A stretch of DNA of 7,105 nt, taken from Bacilli bacterium. GTDB taxonomy: Bacteria; Bacillota_I; Bacilli_A; ML615J-28; CAG-698. Made by a program: the position numbers and the translations under genes. The notes beneath the pieces are model-generated. The model ran no database searches, was not told where the DNA came from, and saw only the letters and a list, made by a program, of their open reading frames with translations. Location of the stretch: positions 1 to 7,105 of the forward strand of contig JAQUUM010000059.1 in the NCBI GenBank assembly GCA_028693885.1. Direction: 5' to 3'. Shown piece by piece: positions 1-6,432 of this stretch. Numbering within the stretch: position 1 is the first letter of the stretch; every line of letters starts with the position of its first letter.

Positions 1-601
1 AACTTTCAAAACACGAAAAAACTTTTAAATTATCGTCGATTAAGAAAGAGGCGAGATTTAGAGAGTATGAAGATGCATTCATTTGGTTAGATGAAGCCAT
101 GATTGTAAATGTTGCATTTAATGCTATGATCCTAAAATAGGTTTATCACTTAACAGTGATAGGTTAACAATGAAAATCTACTTAGCAGATACAGGTCTGT
201 TAATTAGTCATTCTTTTAATGAAGATAATCAAATCTACTACGAAACAGCTAAAAATATAGTTGATGGTAAATTAGAAATTAATAATGGAATGATTTTTGA
301 AAATGTGGTAGCTCAAATGTTAACTGCTAAAAATAAAAAGTTATATTTCTATTCTAAGAAAAATAACTTGGATAGTTCAGATACTATGGAAATAGATTTT
401 TTAATTACTGATAAAACAAAAAACAAAAAAATATCACCAATAGAAGTTAAATCAAGTAAGAAATATACAATTTCTTCTTTAAATAAGTTTAGTAAAAAAT
501 TTAAAGAAAATTTAGGAAGAAAATATATACTACATACAAAAGATTTGTCTATAAAAGAAGAAATTATATATTTGCCTGCTTATATGGCGATTCTTCTTTA
601 A
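1..601 (+). pseudogene. AAA+ ATPase with DUF4143 domain, 3' part, broken by a frameshift
   Basis: This is the C-terminal part of a DUF4143-family ATP-binding protein; the N-terminal AAA+ domain would lie left of the window. Codons from base 3 read LSKHEKTFKLSSIKKEARF and then a conserved-looking stretch up to NVAFNAM, ending at a TAG at 138-140. The expected continuation (DPKIGLSLNSDRLTMK) resumes in a different frame from base 128, which fits a one-base deletion around 126-128. The downstream frame runs to a TAA at 599-601. From the ATG at 170 it encodes 143 residues carrying a PD-(D/E)XK-like pattern: E44 in GMIFE, E74/D76 in MEIDFLI, and E92/K94 in IEVKSSK. The C-terminus (YLPAYMAILL) looks complete for the family. 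The ATG at 170 is an internal Met with only a weak AGG at 161-163, so a separately translated fragment is possible but unlikely to be the original start. The cellular role of the family is poorly defined. A sequencing error is the main alternative to a true pseudogene. Confidence 0.75.
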
Positions 602-639
602 CATAAAAATTAAATAACTTTAAAAAATAGGAGAAAAAA

Positions 640-1644
640 ATGTTCAAAGATAAAATATTATTAATTACTGGTGGGACGGGATCTTTCGGTAATGCAGTTA
701 TGAAAAGATTTTTAAATACTGAAATAAAAGAAATTAGAATTTTTTCCAGGGATGAGAAAAAACAAGATGATATGAGGAAGTTATATAAATCAGACAAACT
801 TAAATTTTATATAGGAGATGTTAGAGATACTTCAAGTATTAAAAACGCAATGTATAATGTTGATTACGTTTTTCATGCAGCGGCTTTAAAACAAGTACCT
901 TCTTGTGAGTTTTTTCCGCTAGAAGCGGTAAAAACAAATGTGATAGGCACTGATAATGTTTTAACTGCAGCAATTGATGCAGGAGTTAAAAAAGTTATTT
1001 GTTTATCAACTGATAAAGCAGCATATCCAATTAATGCTATGGGAATTTCTAAAGCTATGATGGAGAAAGTATTTGTTGCTAAAGCAAAAACTGTCAGTAA
1101 TACTGTAATTTGTGGAACAAGATATGGGAATGTTATGGCATCAAGAGGTTCTGTAATTCCATTGTTTGTTGATCAAATTAGAAAAAAGGCTGACTTAACT
1201 GTAACAAATCCTTATATGACAAGATTTCTTATGAGTTTAGATGAGGCAGTAGAATTAGTAATCTTTGCTTTTAAAAACGGTCAAGCAGGAGATATTATGG
1301 TTCAAAAATCTCCAGCTTCAACGGTTGGTGATTTAGCCGAAGCTGTTAAAGAGTTATTTGATTCTCAATCAAAGATTAAAATAATAGGTACAAGGCATGG
1401 TGAAAAACTTTATGAAACTTTGCTTACCAAAGAAGAAAAAGTTGTAGCTATTGATTTAGGAGATTATTATAGAGTCCCTGCCGATAAAAGAGATTTAAAC
1501 TATGATAAATACTTTGTTGAGGGTAGTGAATTATTATCAGGTGATGATGAATATAATTCACACAATACAAAAAGATTAAATATTGAAGAAATTAAAGAAA
1601 AATTATTGAAGTTAGATTATATAAAAGAAGAGTTAGGAAAATAA
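640..1644 (+). CDS. capE: UDP-GlcNAc 4,6-dehydratase (5-inverting), CapE/FnlA/WbjB type
   Basis: Predicted cytosolic short-chain dehydrogenase/reductase of 334 residues, close to the usual size for this family. It should convert UDP-D-GlcNAc to UDP-2-acetamido-2,6-dideoxy-beta-L-arabino-4-hexulose, the first step towards UDP-L-FucNAc. The NAD(P)-binding motif TGGTGSFG is at residues 10-17, and GDVRD (59-63) and HAAALKQVP (79-87) are typical of inverting 4,6-dehydratases. The active-site segment STDKAAYPINAMGISK (123-138) has Met134 where classical SDRs have the YxxxK tyrosine, with Lys138 retained; this is the CapE/FnlA pattern and separates it from PseB/FlaA1-like dehydratases. TRYGNVMASRGSVIP (160-174) and the C-terminal GTRHGEKLYETL (250-261) also fit. 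The ATG at 640 follows a TAGGAGA ribosome site at 628-634. It is the first operon gene, 38 bases after the broken ATPase and 2 bases before capF. Function is inferred from motifs; confidence in the family is high. Confidence 0.93.
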   Translation: MFKDKILLITGGTGSFGNAVMKRFLNTEIKEIRIFSRDEKKQDDMRKLYKSDKLKFYIGDVRDTSSIKNAMYNVDYVFHAAALKQVPSCEFFPLEAVKTNVIGTDNVLTAAIDAGVKKVICLSTDKAAYPINAMGISKAMMEKVFVAKAKTVSNTVICGTRYGNVMASRGSVIPLFVDQIRKKADLTVTNPYMTRFLMSLDEAVELVIFAFKNGQAGDIMVQKSPASTVGDLAEAVKELFDSQSKIKIIGTRHGEKLYETLLTKEEKVVAIDLGDYYRVPADKRDLNYDKYFVEGSELLSGDDEYNSHNTKRLNIEEIKEKLLKLDYIKEELGK

Positions 1645-1646
1645 AT

Positions 1647-2756
1647 ATGAAGATTTTAGTAACAGGAGCTAAAGGCTTTTTAGGGAAAAATTTAATTGCT
1701 GAATTAAAAGCTAGGAAAATAACTGATATTTTTGAATATGATATTGATTCTAGTGAAGAAGAATTAGTTAAAGCTTGCAAGGAAGCTGAATTTGTTTTTC
1801 ATCTAGCTGGGGTAAACCGTCCAAAAGAAACAAGTGAATTTATGGAAGGTAATTTTGGATTTACTAATACTTTACTTAAACTTTTAAAAAAATATAATAA
1901 TAAAGCACCTATTATGATTTCATCATCAATTCAAGCAGAACTTGACAACTTATATGGAATTAGTAAAAAAGCTGGTGAAGATTTAATGTTTGAGTATGGA
2001 GAAGCTAATGATGTTGAAGTTTTGGTATACCGTTTCCAAAATATTTTTGGAAAATGGTCAAGACCAAATTATAACAGTGCTGTTGCAACTTTTTGTTATA
2101 ACATTTCTAGAGGCTTAGATATTATGATTAGTGATCCTATGGTTGTTGTCAATTTAGTTTATATTGATGATGTTGTTAAGGAATTGATTAATGCTTTAAA
2201 AGGAAATCCTACAAGAGAGGCCTCTTTTTGTAAAGTAACAACTTCTTATCAAGTAACTTTAGCTGAACTTACTAAAATTATTTATTCTTTTAAAGAAGAA
2301 AACACAAAGTTGTTAGTTCCTGATTTGAAAAACGGATTCGTTAAAAAACTTTATGCAACATATTTAAGTTTTCTGCCTAAAGAAGCTTTTAGTTATAACT
2401 TAAAAATGAATGTTGATAATAGAGGCTCTTTTACTGAATTTTTAAAAACAGATGATAAAGGACAAGTATCAGTTAATATTTCAAAACCTGGTATAGTTAA
2501 AGGCAATCATTGGCATCACACTAAATGTGAGAAATTTTTAGTAGTAGCGGGTTGTGGAGTTATTAGATTTAGAGAAATTCATTCAAGTGAAGTTATTGAA
2601 ATTTATGTTAGTGGAGATGTGTTAGAAGTAGTTAATATTATGCCTGGCTACACGCATAATATTGAGAACTTAGGTGATAGTGATTTAGTTACTATCATGT
2701 GGGCTAGTGAAGCCTTTGATCCAAATAATCCGGATACTTATTTTTTGGAGGTATAA
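1647..2756 (+). CDS. capF: bifunctional UDP-sugar C3-epimerase / C4-reductase, CapF/FnlB/WbjC type
   Basis: Two-domain protein of 369 residues, the length I recall for S. aureus CapF. In that family the C-terminal cupin epimerises the CapE product at C3, and the N-terminal SDR domain reduces C4 with NADPH, giving UDP-2-acetamido-2,6-dideoxy-L-talose. The nucleotide-binding motif TGAKGFLG is at residues 6-13, and the SDR catalytic set appears as ISSS (91-94) with Y103xxxK107 in LYGISKKAGEDL. A linker around 225-245 leads to a cupin starting near 250: GNHWHHTKCEKF (286-297) gives the metal-ligand candidates His288, His290 and Glu295, and PGYTHN (333-338) supplies His337. The ATG at 1647 is 2 bases after the capE stop, with AGGA at 1635-1638 inside capE. 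The last codons TTG GAG GTA contain the ribosome binding site of the next gene. Confidence 0.94.
   Translation: MKILVTGAKGFLGKNLIAELKARKITDIFEYDIDSSEEELVKACKEAEFVFHLAGVNRPKETSEFMEGNFGFTNTLLKLLKKYNNKAPIMISSSIQAELDNLYGISKKAGEDLMFEYGEANDVEVLVYRFQNIFGKWSRPNYNSAVATFCYNISRGLDIMISDPMVVVNLVYIDDVVKELINALKGNPTREASFCKVTTSYQVTLAELTKIIYSFKEENTKLLVPDLKNGFVKKLYATYLSFLPKEAFSYNLKMNVDNRGSFTEFLKTDDKGQVSVNISKPGIVKGNHWHHTKCEKFLVVAGCGVIRFREIHSSEVIEIYVSGDVLEVVNIMPGYTHNIENLGDSDLVTIMWASEAFDPNNPDTYFLEV
2747..2752 (+). promoter_or_regulatory. ribosome binding site GGAGGT deciding the GTG start of capG
   Basis: A full GGAGGT lies in the last sense codons of capF, eight bases before the GTG at 2761. It supports that GTG over an in-frame ATG at 2707, which would overlap capF by 50 bases and add 18 residues unlike the family N-terminus. 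Confidence 0.85.
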
Positions 2757-2760
2757 GAAA

Positions 2761-3885
2761 GTGAAAAAATTAAAAATAATGACAGTTGTTGGAACAAGAC
2801 CTGAGATAATTAGGCTTTCTTGTGTAATCCAAAAATTAGAAGCATCAAGTGCTGTTGAACATATTTTAGTTCATACAGGACAAAATTATGATTATGAATT
2901 AAATGAGATATTTTTCCAAGATTTTAGCCTTAAAAAACCAGATTATTTTCTTAACGCAGCAGTTGGTACAGCAGTAGAAACTATAGGAAATATTTTAGTT
3001 AAAATAGATCCAATTATTGAAAAAGAAAAACCAGATGCATTTTTAGTTTTAGGTGATACTAATAGTTGTTTGTGTGCCATTGCTGCTAAAAGAAGAAAGA
3101 TACCAATCTTCCATATGGAAGCAGGTAATAGATGCTTTGATCAAAGAGTACCAGAAGAAACTAATCGTAAGATTGTTGATCATATTGCTGATATTAATTT
3201 AACTTATAGCGATATTGCAAGAGAATATTTGCTACACGAAGGTCTACCTGCTGATAGAGTTATTAAGACTGGTAGTCCGATGTTTGAAGTATTAAACTCT
3301 AGAATTAAAGATATCGAAGCAAGTGATGTTCTAACTCGTCTTAATTTAAAACCAAATGAATATTTTGTAGTTTCAGCTCATAGAGAAGAAAATATTAATG
3401 CAGTTAAAAATTTTATTGATTTAATTGAAAGTTTAAATGAAATAGCTGAAATTTACAATTTGCCTATTATTATTAGTACGCATCCTAGAACTAGAAAAAT
3501 GATAGATGAAAAAAATATTAGATTTAATCCGTTAATTCAAACATTAAAACCACTTGGTTTTAATGATTATAATAAACTTCAGCTTAATGCTAAAGCAGTT
3601 TTAAGTGATAGCGGTACTATAAGTGAAGAGTCTAGTATTTTAGGCTTTAAAGCTTTGAATATTAGAGAAGCTCATGAAAGACCTGAAGCTATGGAAGAAG
3701 CTAGTGTTATGATGGTAGGACTTAAGAAAGACCGTATTTTACAAGGCTTAGAAATTTTAGAAACTCAAGATAAAGATACTTTACGTCTTGTAAAAGATTA
3801 TAGTTGTCCTAATGTAAGTGATAAAGTATTAAGAATAATAACTTCTTACATAGATTATGTAAATAGAGTAGTTTGGAGTAAGTAA
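2761..3885 (+). CDS. capG: UDP-N-acetylglucosamine 2-epimerase family, CapG/FnlC/WbjD type (forms UDP-L-FucNAc)
   Basis: Non-hydrolysing UDP-HexNAc 2-epimerase fold, 374 residues from the GTG at 2761. In this context it should epimerise UDP-2-acetamido-2,6-dideoxy-L-talose at C2 to give UDP-N-acetyl-L-fucosamine, not interconvert UDP-GlcNAc and UDP-ManNAc. Visible family motifs are VVGTRPEIIRL (9-19), HTGQNYDYELNEIFF (38-52), LGDTNSCL (97-104, Asp99), HMEAGNRCFDQRVPEETNRK (118-137, with Glu120, Glu132 and Glu133), SAHREEN (205-211, His207), HPRTRKM (241-247) and LSDSGTISEES (281-291). The Arg, Asp, Glu and His residues correspond to those known to be important in WecB. The N-terminus MKKLKIMTVVGTRPE fits WbjD-like proteins and supports the GTG start. 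It begins 4 bases after the capF stop, and its TAA overlaps the next ATG by one base. A WecB/MnaA activity is the alternative, less likely beside capE and capF. Confidence 0.92.
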   Translation: MKKLKIMTVVGTRPEIIRLSCVIQKLEASSAVEHILVHTGQNYDYELNEIFFQDFSLKKPDYFLNAAVGTAVETIGNILVKIDPIIEKEKPDAFLVLGDTNSCLCAIAAKRRKIPIFHMEAGNRCFDQRVPEETNRKIVDHIADINLTYSDIAREYLLHEGLPADRVIKTGSPMFEVLNSRIKDIEASDVLTRLNLKPNEYFVVSAHREENINAVKNFIDLIESLNEIAEIYNLPIIISTHPRTRKMIDEKNIRFNPLIQTLKPLGFNDYNKLQLNAKAVLSDSGTISEESSILGFKALNIREAHERPEAMEEASVMMVGLKKDRILQGLEILETQDKDTLRLVKDYSCPNVSDKVLRIITSYIDYVNRVVWSK

Positions 3886-5021
3886 TGGAAAAAAGAGAAT
3901 ATCAGGTTTGTAGTAATTGTGTAATGGATACAACTGACTCACAAATTAAATTTGATGAAAAAGGAATGTGTGATCATTGTCATAATTTCTATGAAAATAT
4001 TTTACCTTCTTGGCATACTGATGAAAGAGGTAAAGCAAAATTAGAAAAACAAGTATCTGAGATTAAACGAAAATCAAAGAATAAAGAATATGATTGTATT
4101 ATTGGATTAAGTGGAGGAGTTGATAGTTCTTATTTAGCATATTATGCTAAAGAAGTACTAGGCTTAAGAGTTTTACTTTATTCAGTTGATACTGGTTGGA
4201 ATTTAAATGTAGCTGTTGAAAATGTTGAAAAGATTACAAAGGGACTTGGTTTAGAACTTTGTACTGAAATTATCAACTGGTCTGAGATGAAAGATTTGCA
4301 ACTTGCATTTTTTAAATCTCAAGTACCATATCAAGATATCCCACAAGATCATATAATCTTTGCATCGCTTTATAATTATGCTGTTAAACATAAAATTAAG
4401 TATGTTTTAACTGGTGGTAATTATTCAACTGAGTGTGTAAGAGAACCAATTGAATGGGTATATCAAAATGATTTAAAACAAATTAAAGATATCCATAAAA
4501 AATTTGGAACTAAAAAATTAAATAATTTACCGTTTTGTAGTATGTTTAAATATAAAATTTATTATAGATTCTTTAAAGGTATGAAAGTATATCGTCCACT
4601 TGATTTAATACCATATACCAAAGAAGATGCGATTAAAACATTAAACGAAAAGTTTAATTGGCAACCTTATGCCAATAAACATTTCGAAAGTGTTTTTACA
4701 AGATTTTATGAAGGATATTGGTTGGTTAAAAAATTTGGATTTGATAAAAGAAGAGCTCATTTTTCAAGTTTGATTTTAACAAAACAACTTGATAGAAACA
4801 AAGCACTAGAGATATTAAAGAATCCTCCTTATAGTGAGGCACAAGCTATGGAAGATTTAGAATATATTTGTAAGAAGTTAAGTATCTCAAAAGATGAGTT
4901 TTTAAATTTAATGAATCAAGAAAATAAATCATATAAAGATTATAAATCAAGTGCTAAGATGATTTCATTAGCAGTAAAACTTGCAAGAGTTTTAGGGATT
5001 GAAAAAAGACAATATAGATAA
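3885..5021 (+). CDS. wbuX: N-acetyl sugar amidotransferase, WbuX/WbpG/PseA family
   Basis: ATP-pyrophosphatase-type amidotransferase of 378 residues, predicted cytosolic. The family activates the amide oxygen of a nucleotide-sugar acetamido group with ATP and replaces it with ammonia, giving an acetamidino (acetimidoyl) group. Near the N-terminus CSNCVMD (9-15) and CDHC (29-32) form a CxxC...CxxC pair (Cys9, 12, 29, 32) that probably binds a metal. The PP-loop IGLSGGVDSSYLAY (73-86) contains the SGGVDSS signature, and LTGGNYSTECVREP (175-188) follows. The ATG at 3885 overlaps the capG stop in TAATG and has GGAG at 3875-3878. It is followed by hisH-like and hisF-like genes, the ammonia source used by WbpG in P. 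aeruginosa. Its position behind a complete UDP-L-FucNAc pathway suggests that UDP-L-FucNAc is the substrate; this is inference, since the sequence alone does not reveal sugar specificity. Confidence 0.92.
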   Translation: MEKREYQVCSNCVMDTTDSQIKFDEKGMCDHCHNFYENILPSWHTDERGKAKLEKQVSEIKRKSKNKEYDCIIGLSGGVDSSYLAYYAKEVLGLRVLLYSVDTGWNLNVAVENVEKITKGLGLELCTEIINWSEMKDLQLAFFKSQVPYQDIPQDHIIFASLYNYAVKHKIKYVLTGGNYSTECVREPIEWVYQNDLKQIKDIHKKFGTKKLNNLPFCSMFKYKIYYRFFKGMKVYRPLDLIPYTKEDAIKTLNEKFNWQPYANKHFESVFTRFYEGYWLVKKFGFDKRRAHFSSLILTKQLDRNKALEILKNPPYSEAQAMEDLEYICKKLSISKDEFLNLMNQENKSYKDYKSSAKMISLAVKLARVLGIEKRQYR

Positions 5022-5029
5022 TTTTTTCT

Positions 5030-5039
5030 AGGGGGGGAG
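5030..5039 (+). promoter_or_regulatory. G-run ribosome binding site of the hisH-like gene
   Basis: An A followed by seven consecutive G and then AG precedes the ATG at 5043. GGAG at 5036-5039 is only three bases from the start, which is tight. AGGGGG at 5030-5035 could pair with the anti-Shine-Dalgarno using one G:U pair, at a more normal seven-base spacing. The run is striking in such AT-rich DNA. Confidence 0.7.
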
Positions 5040-5042
5040 AAA

Positions 5043-5654
5043 ATGATTGCGATAATTGATTATGGCATGGGTAATGTCGGGTCTATTAAAAATATGCTTA
5101 AGCATATTAATATAGAAGCACTTATCACTGATGATCCCAAAACAATATTAAGTGCTAGTCATTTGATATTACCAGGAGTAGGGTCATATGATGCTGGTGT
5201 TAATAATTTAAAAGCAAAAAAACTTGATTTAGTGATTAAAGAATTTGCTTTAGAATTAAATAAACCAGTTTTAGGTATTTGTTTAGGCATGCAACTATTA
5301 GGAAATAAAAGTGAAGAAGGAAAATTAAAGGGTTTAGGTTTAATTGATTTTGAAAACATTAAGTTTTCAAAAGAATTAAATTTAAAAATTCCTAATATGG
5401 GTTGGAATTATATTAAAGTAATGGATAAAGATGATCCTCTTACAAAAGAGATTTTAGATGATGATAGATTTTATTTTGTTCATTCATACTATGCAGTATG
5501 TAAAAATAAAGAAAATATTTTAATGACTGCTGATTATGGATTAAACTACACTGCATCAGTTAGAAAAAATAAAATTTATGGAGTTCAATTTCATCCTGAA
5601 AAAAGTCATTATTTCGGAATGAAAATCTTAAGAAACTTTGCATTGGAGGTCTGA
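5043..5654 (+). CDS. hisH: HisH-type glutamine amidotransferase paralogue (WbuY/HisH2), ammonia supplier for sugar amidination
   Basis: Class I glutamine amidotransferase of 203 residues, the normal HisH length. It hydrolyses glutamine to glutamate and ammonia for its HisF partner. The catalytic triad is complete: Cys80 in LGICLGMQLLG, with His184 and Glu186 in VQFHPEKS. PGVGSYD (44-50) forms the oxyanion-strand region. The HisF-interface motif reads PNMGWN (117-122) where histidine enzymes usually have PHMGWN; Trp121, Tyr144 and Lys187 are kept. The start is the ATG at 5043 after the G-run ribosome site, 21 bases from the previous stop. The gene ends in TGA at 5652-5654, and its last codons contain the hisF ribosome site. 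No other histidine gene is present, and the neighbours are sugar-nucleotide enzymes, so a role in acetamidino-sugar synthesis is inferred. Automatic annotation would probably call it imidazole glycerol phosphate synthase subunit HisH. Confidence 0.9.
   Translation: MIAIIDYGMGNVGSIKNMLKHINIEALITDDPKTILSASHLILPGVGSYDAGVNNLKAKKLDLVIKEFALELNKPVLGICLGMQLLGNKSEEGKLKGLGLIDFENIKFSKELNLKIPNMGWNYIKVMDKDDPLTKEILDDDRFYFVHSYYAVCKNKENILMTADYGLNYTASVRKNKIYGVQFHPEKSHYFGMKILRNFALEV
5645..5650 (+). promoter_or_regulatory. ribosome binding site GGAGGT deciding the ATG start of the hisF-like gene
   Basis: GGAGGT overlaps the last codons of the hisH-like gene and ends five bases before the ATG at 5656. It favours that ATG over an in-frame TTG at 5638, which would add six residues and lacks a comparable site. 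Confidence 0.85.
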
Positions 5655-5655
5655 A

Positions 5656-6423
5656 ATGTATAAAAGACCAAGAATAATTCCACTGCTTTGTTTAGATGGT
5701 GAAGATTTAGTTAAAACTATTAAATTTCAAAAACCTCGTTATCTAGGAGATCCTGTTAATGCTGTTAAAATCTTTAATAATAAATTTGTAGATGAATTAT
5801 GTGTTTTAGATATAAAGGCTAGTAAAGAAGGGCGTGGTCCTAATTTTAGTTTATTAGAAGATATCGCAACTGAGGCTTTTATGCCTTTGAGTTATGGTGG
5901 TGGAATAAGTAAACTAGAAGAAATAAAAAAACTTTTTCAAATAGGTTTTGAAAAAGTAATCATTAATACTAGTTTTATTAATAACGAAGCTTTGATTAAA
6001 GAAGCAGTAGAGTTTGCTGGAAGTCAGAGTATAGTTGTAGCACTTGATGTTAAAACAAGTATGTTTTCAAAAAAAACTTATATTAAGGATGGAACTGTTA
6101 AAACTGAGAATTCTCCGCTTGATTTAGCTTTGAGAGCTGAAGCATTAGGGGTTGGAGAGATACTACTTAATTCGATTGATAAAGATGGTACTATGAGTGG
6201 TTATGATTTAGATTTGATTGAAAATATTTCATCTAATGTTAGTATTCCAGTTATTGCATCAGGTGGAGCTAGTAGTATTTTTGATTTAGAAAAAGCTTTA
6301 AATGCAGGAGCTAGTGCTGTTGCGGCTGGAAGTTTGTTTGTATATTATGGAAGTAAAAAAGCAGTTTTAATAACAACACCAACAGAAGAAGATCTAATAA
6401 ACGCTAAAATTTATCAGAAATAA
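5656..6423 (+). CDS. hisF: HisF-type TIM-barrel paralogue (WbuZ/HisF2), ammonia channel partner for sugar amidination
   Basis: TIM-barrel protein of 255 residues, the usual HisF size. Aligned from memory with Thermotoga maritima HisF, it fits without gaps at an offset of +1 across the landmarks checked. The four ammonia-gate residues are conserved (Arg6, Glu47, Lys100, Glu168), as are the phosphate-loop glycines GGG (81-83) and SGG (202-204), Lys20 and Asp131. The cyclase base Asp11 corresponds to Cys12 here, and the usual VKDGR loop reads LDGED. This suggests that imidazole glycerol phosphate synthesis is lost while ammonia transfer is kept, consistent with WbuZ/HisF2 proteins acting with a WbpG-like amidotransferase. 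The C-terminal segment KKAVLITTPTEEDL also differs from the typical HisF tail. The start is the ATG at 5656, one base after the hisH-like stop; the gene ends 9 bases before the next ATG. Standard pipelines would name it HisF, imidazole glycerol phosphate synthase cyclase subunit. Confidence 0.9.
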   Translation: MYKRPRIIPLLCLDGEDLVKTIKFQKPRYLGDPVNAVKIFNNKFVDELCVLDIKASKEGRGPNFSLLEDIATEAFMPLSYGGGISKLEEIKKLFQIGFEKVIINTSFINNEALIKEAVEFAGSQSIVVALDVKTSMFSKKTYIKDGTVKTENSPLDLALRAEALGVGEILLNSIDKDGTMSGYDLDLIENISSNVSIPVIASGGASSIFDLEKALNAGASAVAAGSLFVYYGSKKAVLITTPTEEDLINAKIYQK

Positions 6424-6432
6424 AGGTTAATT

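Noticed and set aside
144..161. Perfect 7-base inverted repeat TATCACT-TAAC-AGTGATA, a possible hairpin or operator
   Set aside because: It lies inside the codons for the GLSLNSDR segment of the broken ATPase, has no following T-run and is AT-rich and short. Coding constraint explains it well enough.
545..572. TTGTCT and TATATT with 16-base spacing, a possible sigma-70 promoter for the operon
   Set aside because: Matches of this quality are frequent in such AT-rich DNA; the pair lies within coding sequence, with no supporting extended -10 or conserved context. No better candidate is seen in 602-639.
564..797. Minus-strand open frame of 77 codons across the gap before capE
   Set aside because: It lies mostly over the well-supported capE and ATPase frames, has low-complexity Phe/Ile/Ser composition and no recognisable motif.
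1592..1780. Minus-strand open frame of 62 codons over the capE-capF junction
   Set aside because: It is a shadow of two confidently assigned genes, with hydrophobic composition expected from antisense reading of AT-rich codons.
2707..2760. Upstream ATG giving an 18-residue extension of the epimerase
   Set aside because: The extension overlaps capF by 50 bases, lacks a ribosome site and does not resemble family N-termini. The GTG at 2761 with GGAGGT is better.
5159..5359. Minus-strand open frame of 66 codons inside the hisH-like gene
   Set aside because: It is fully covered by a gene with an intact catalytic triad and shows no motif of its own.
5043..6423. Histidine biosynthesis genes
   Set aside because: No other his gene is adjacent, the HisF cyclase Asp11 position is Cys, and the neighbours form an amino-sugar pathway. 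The pair is read as a sugar-amidination module.
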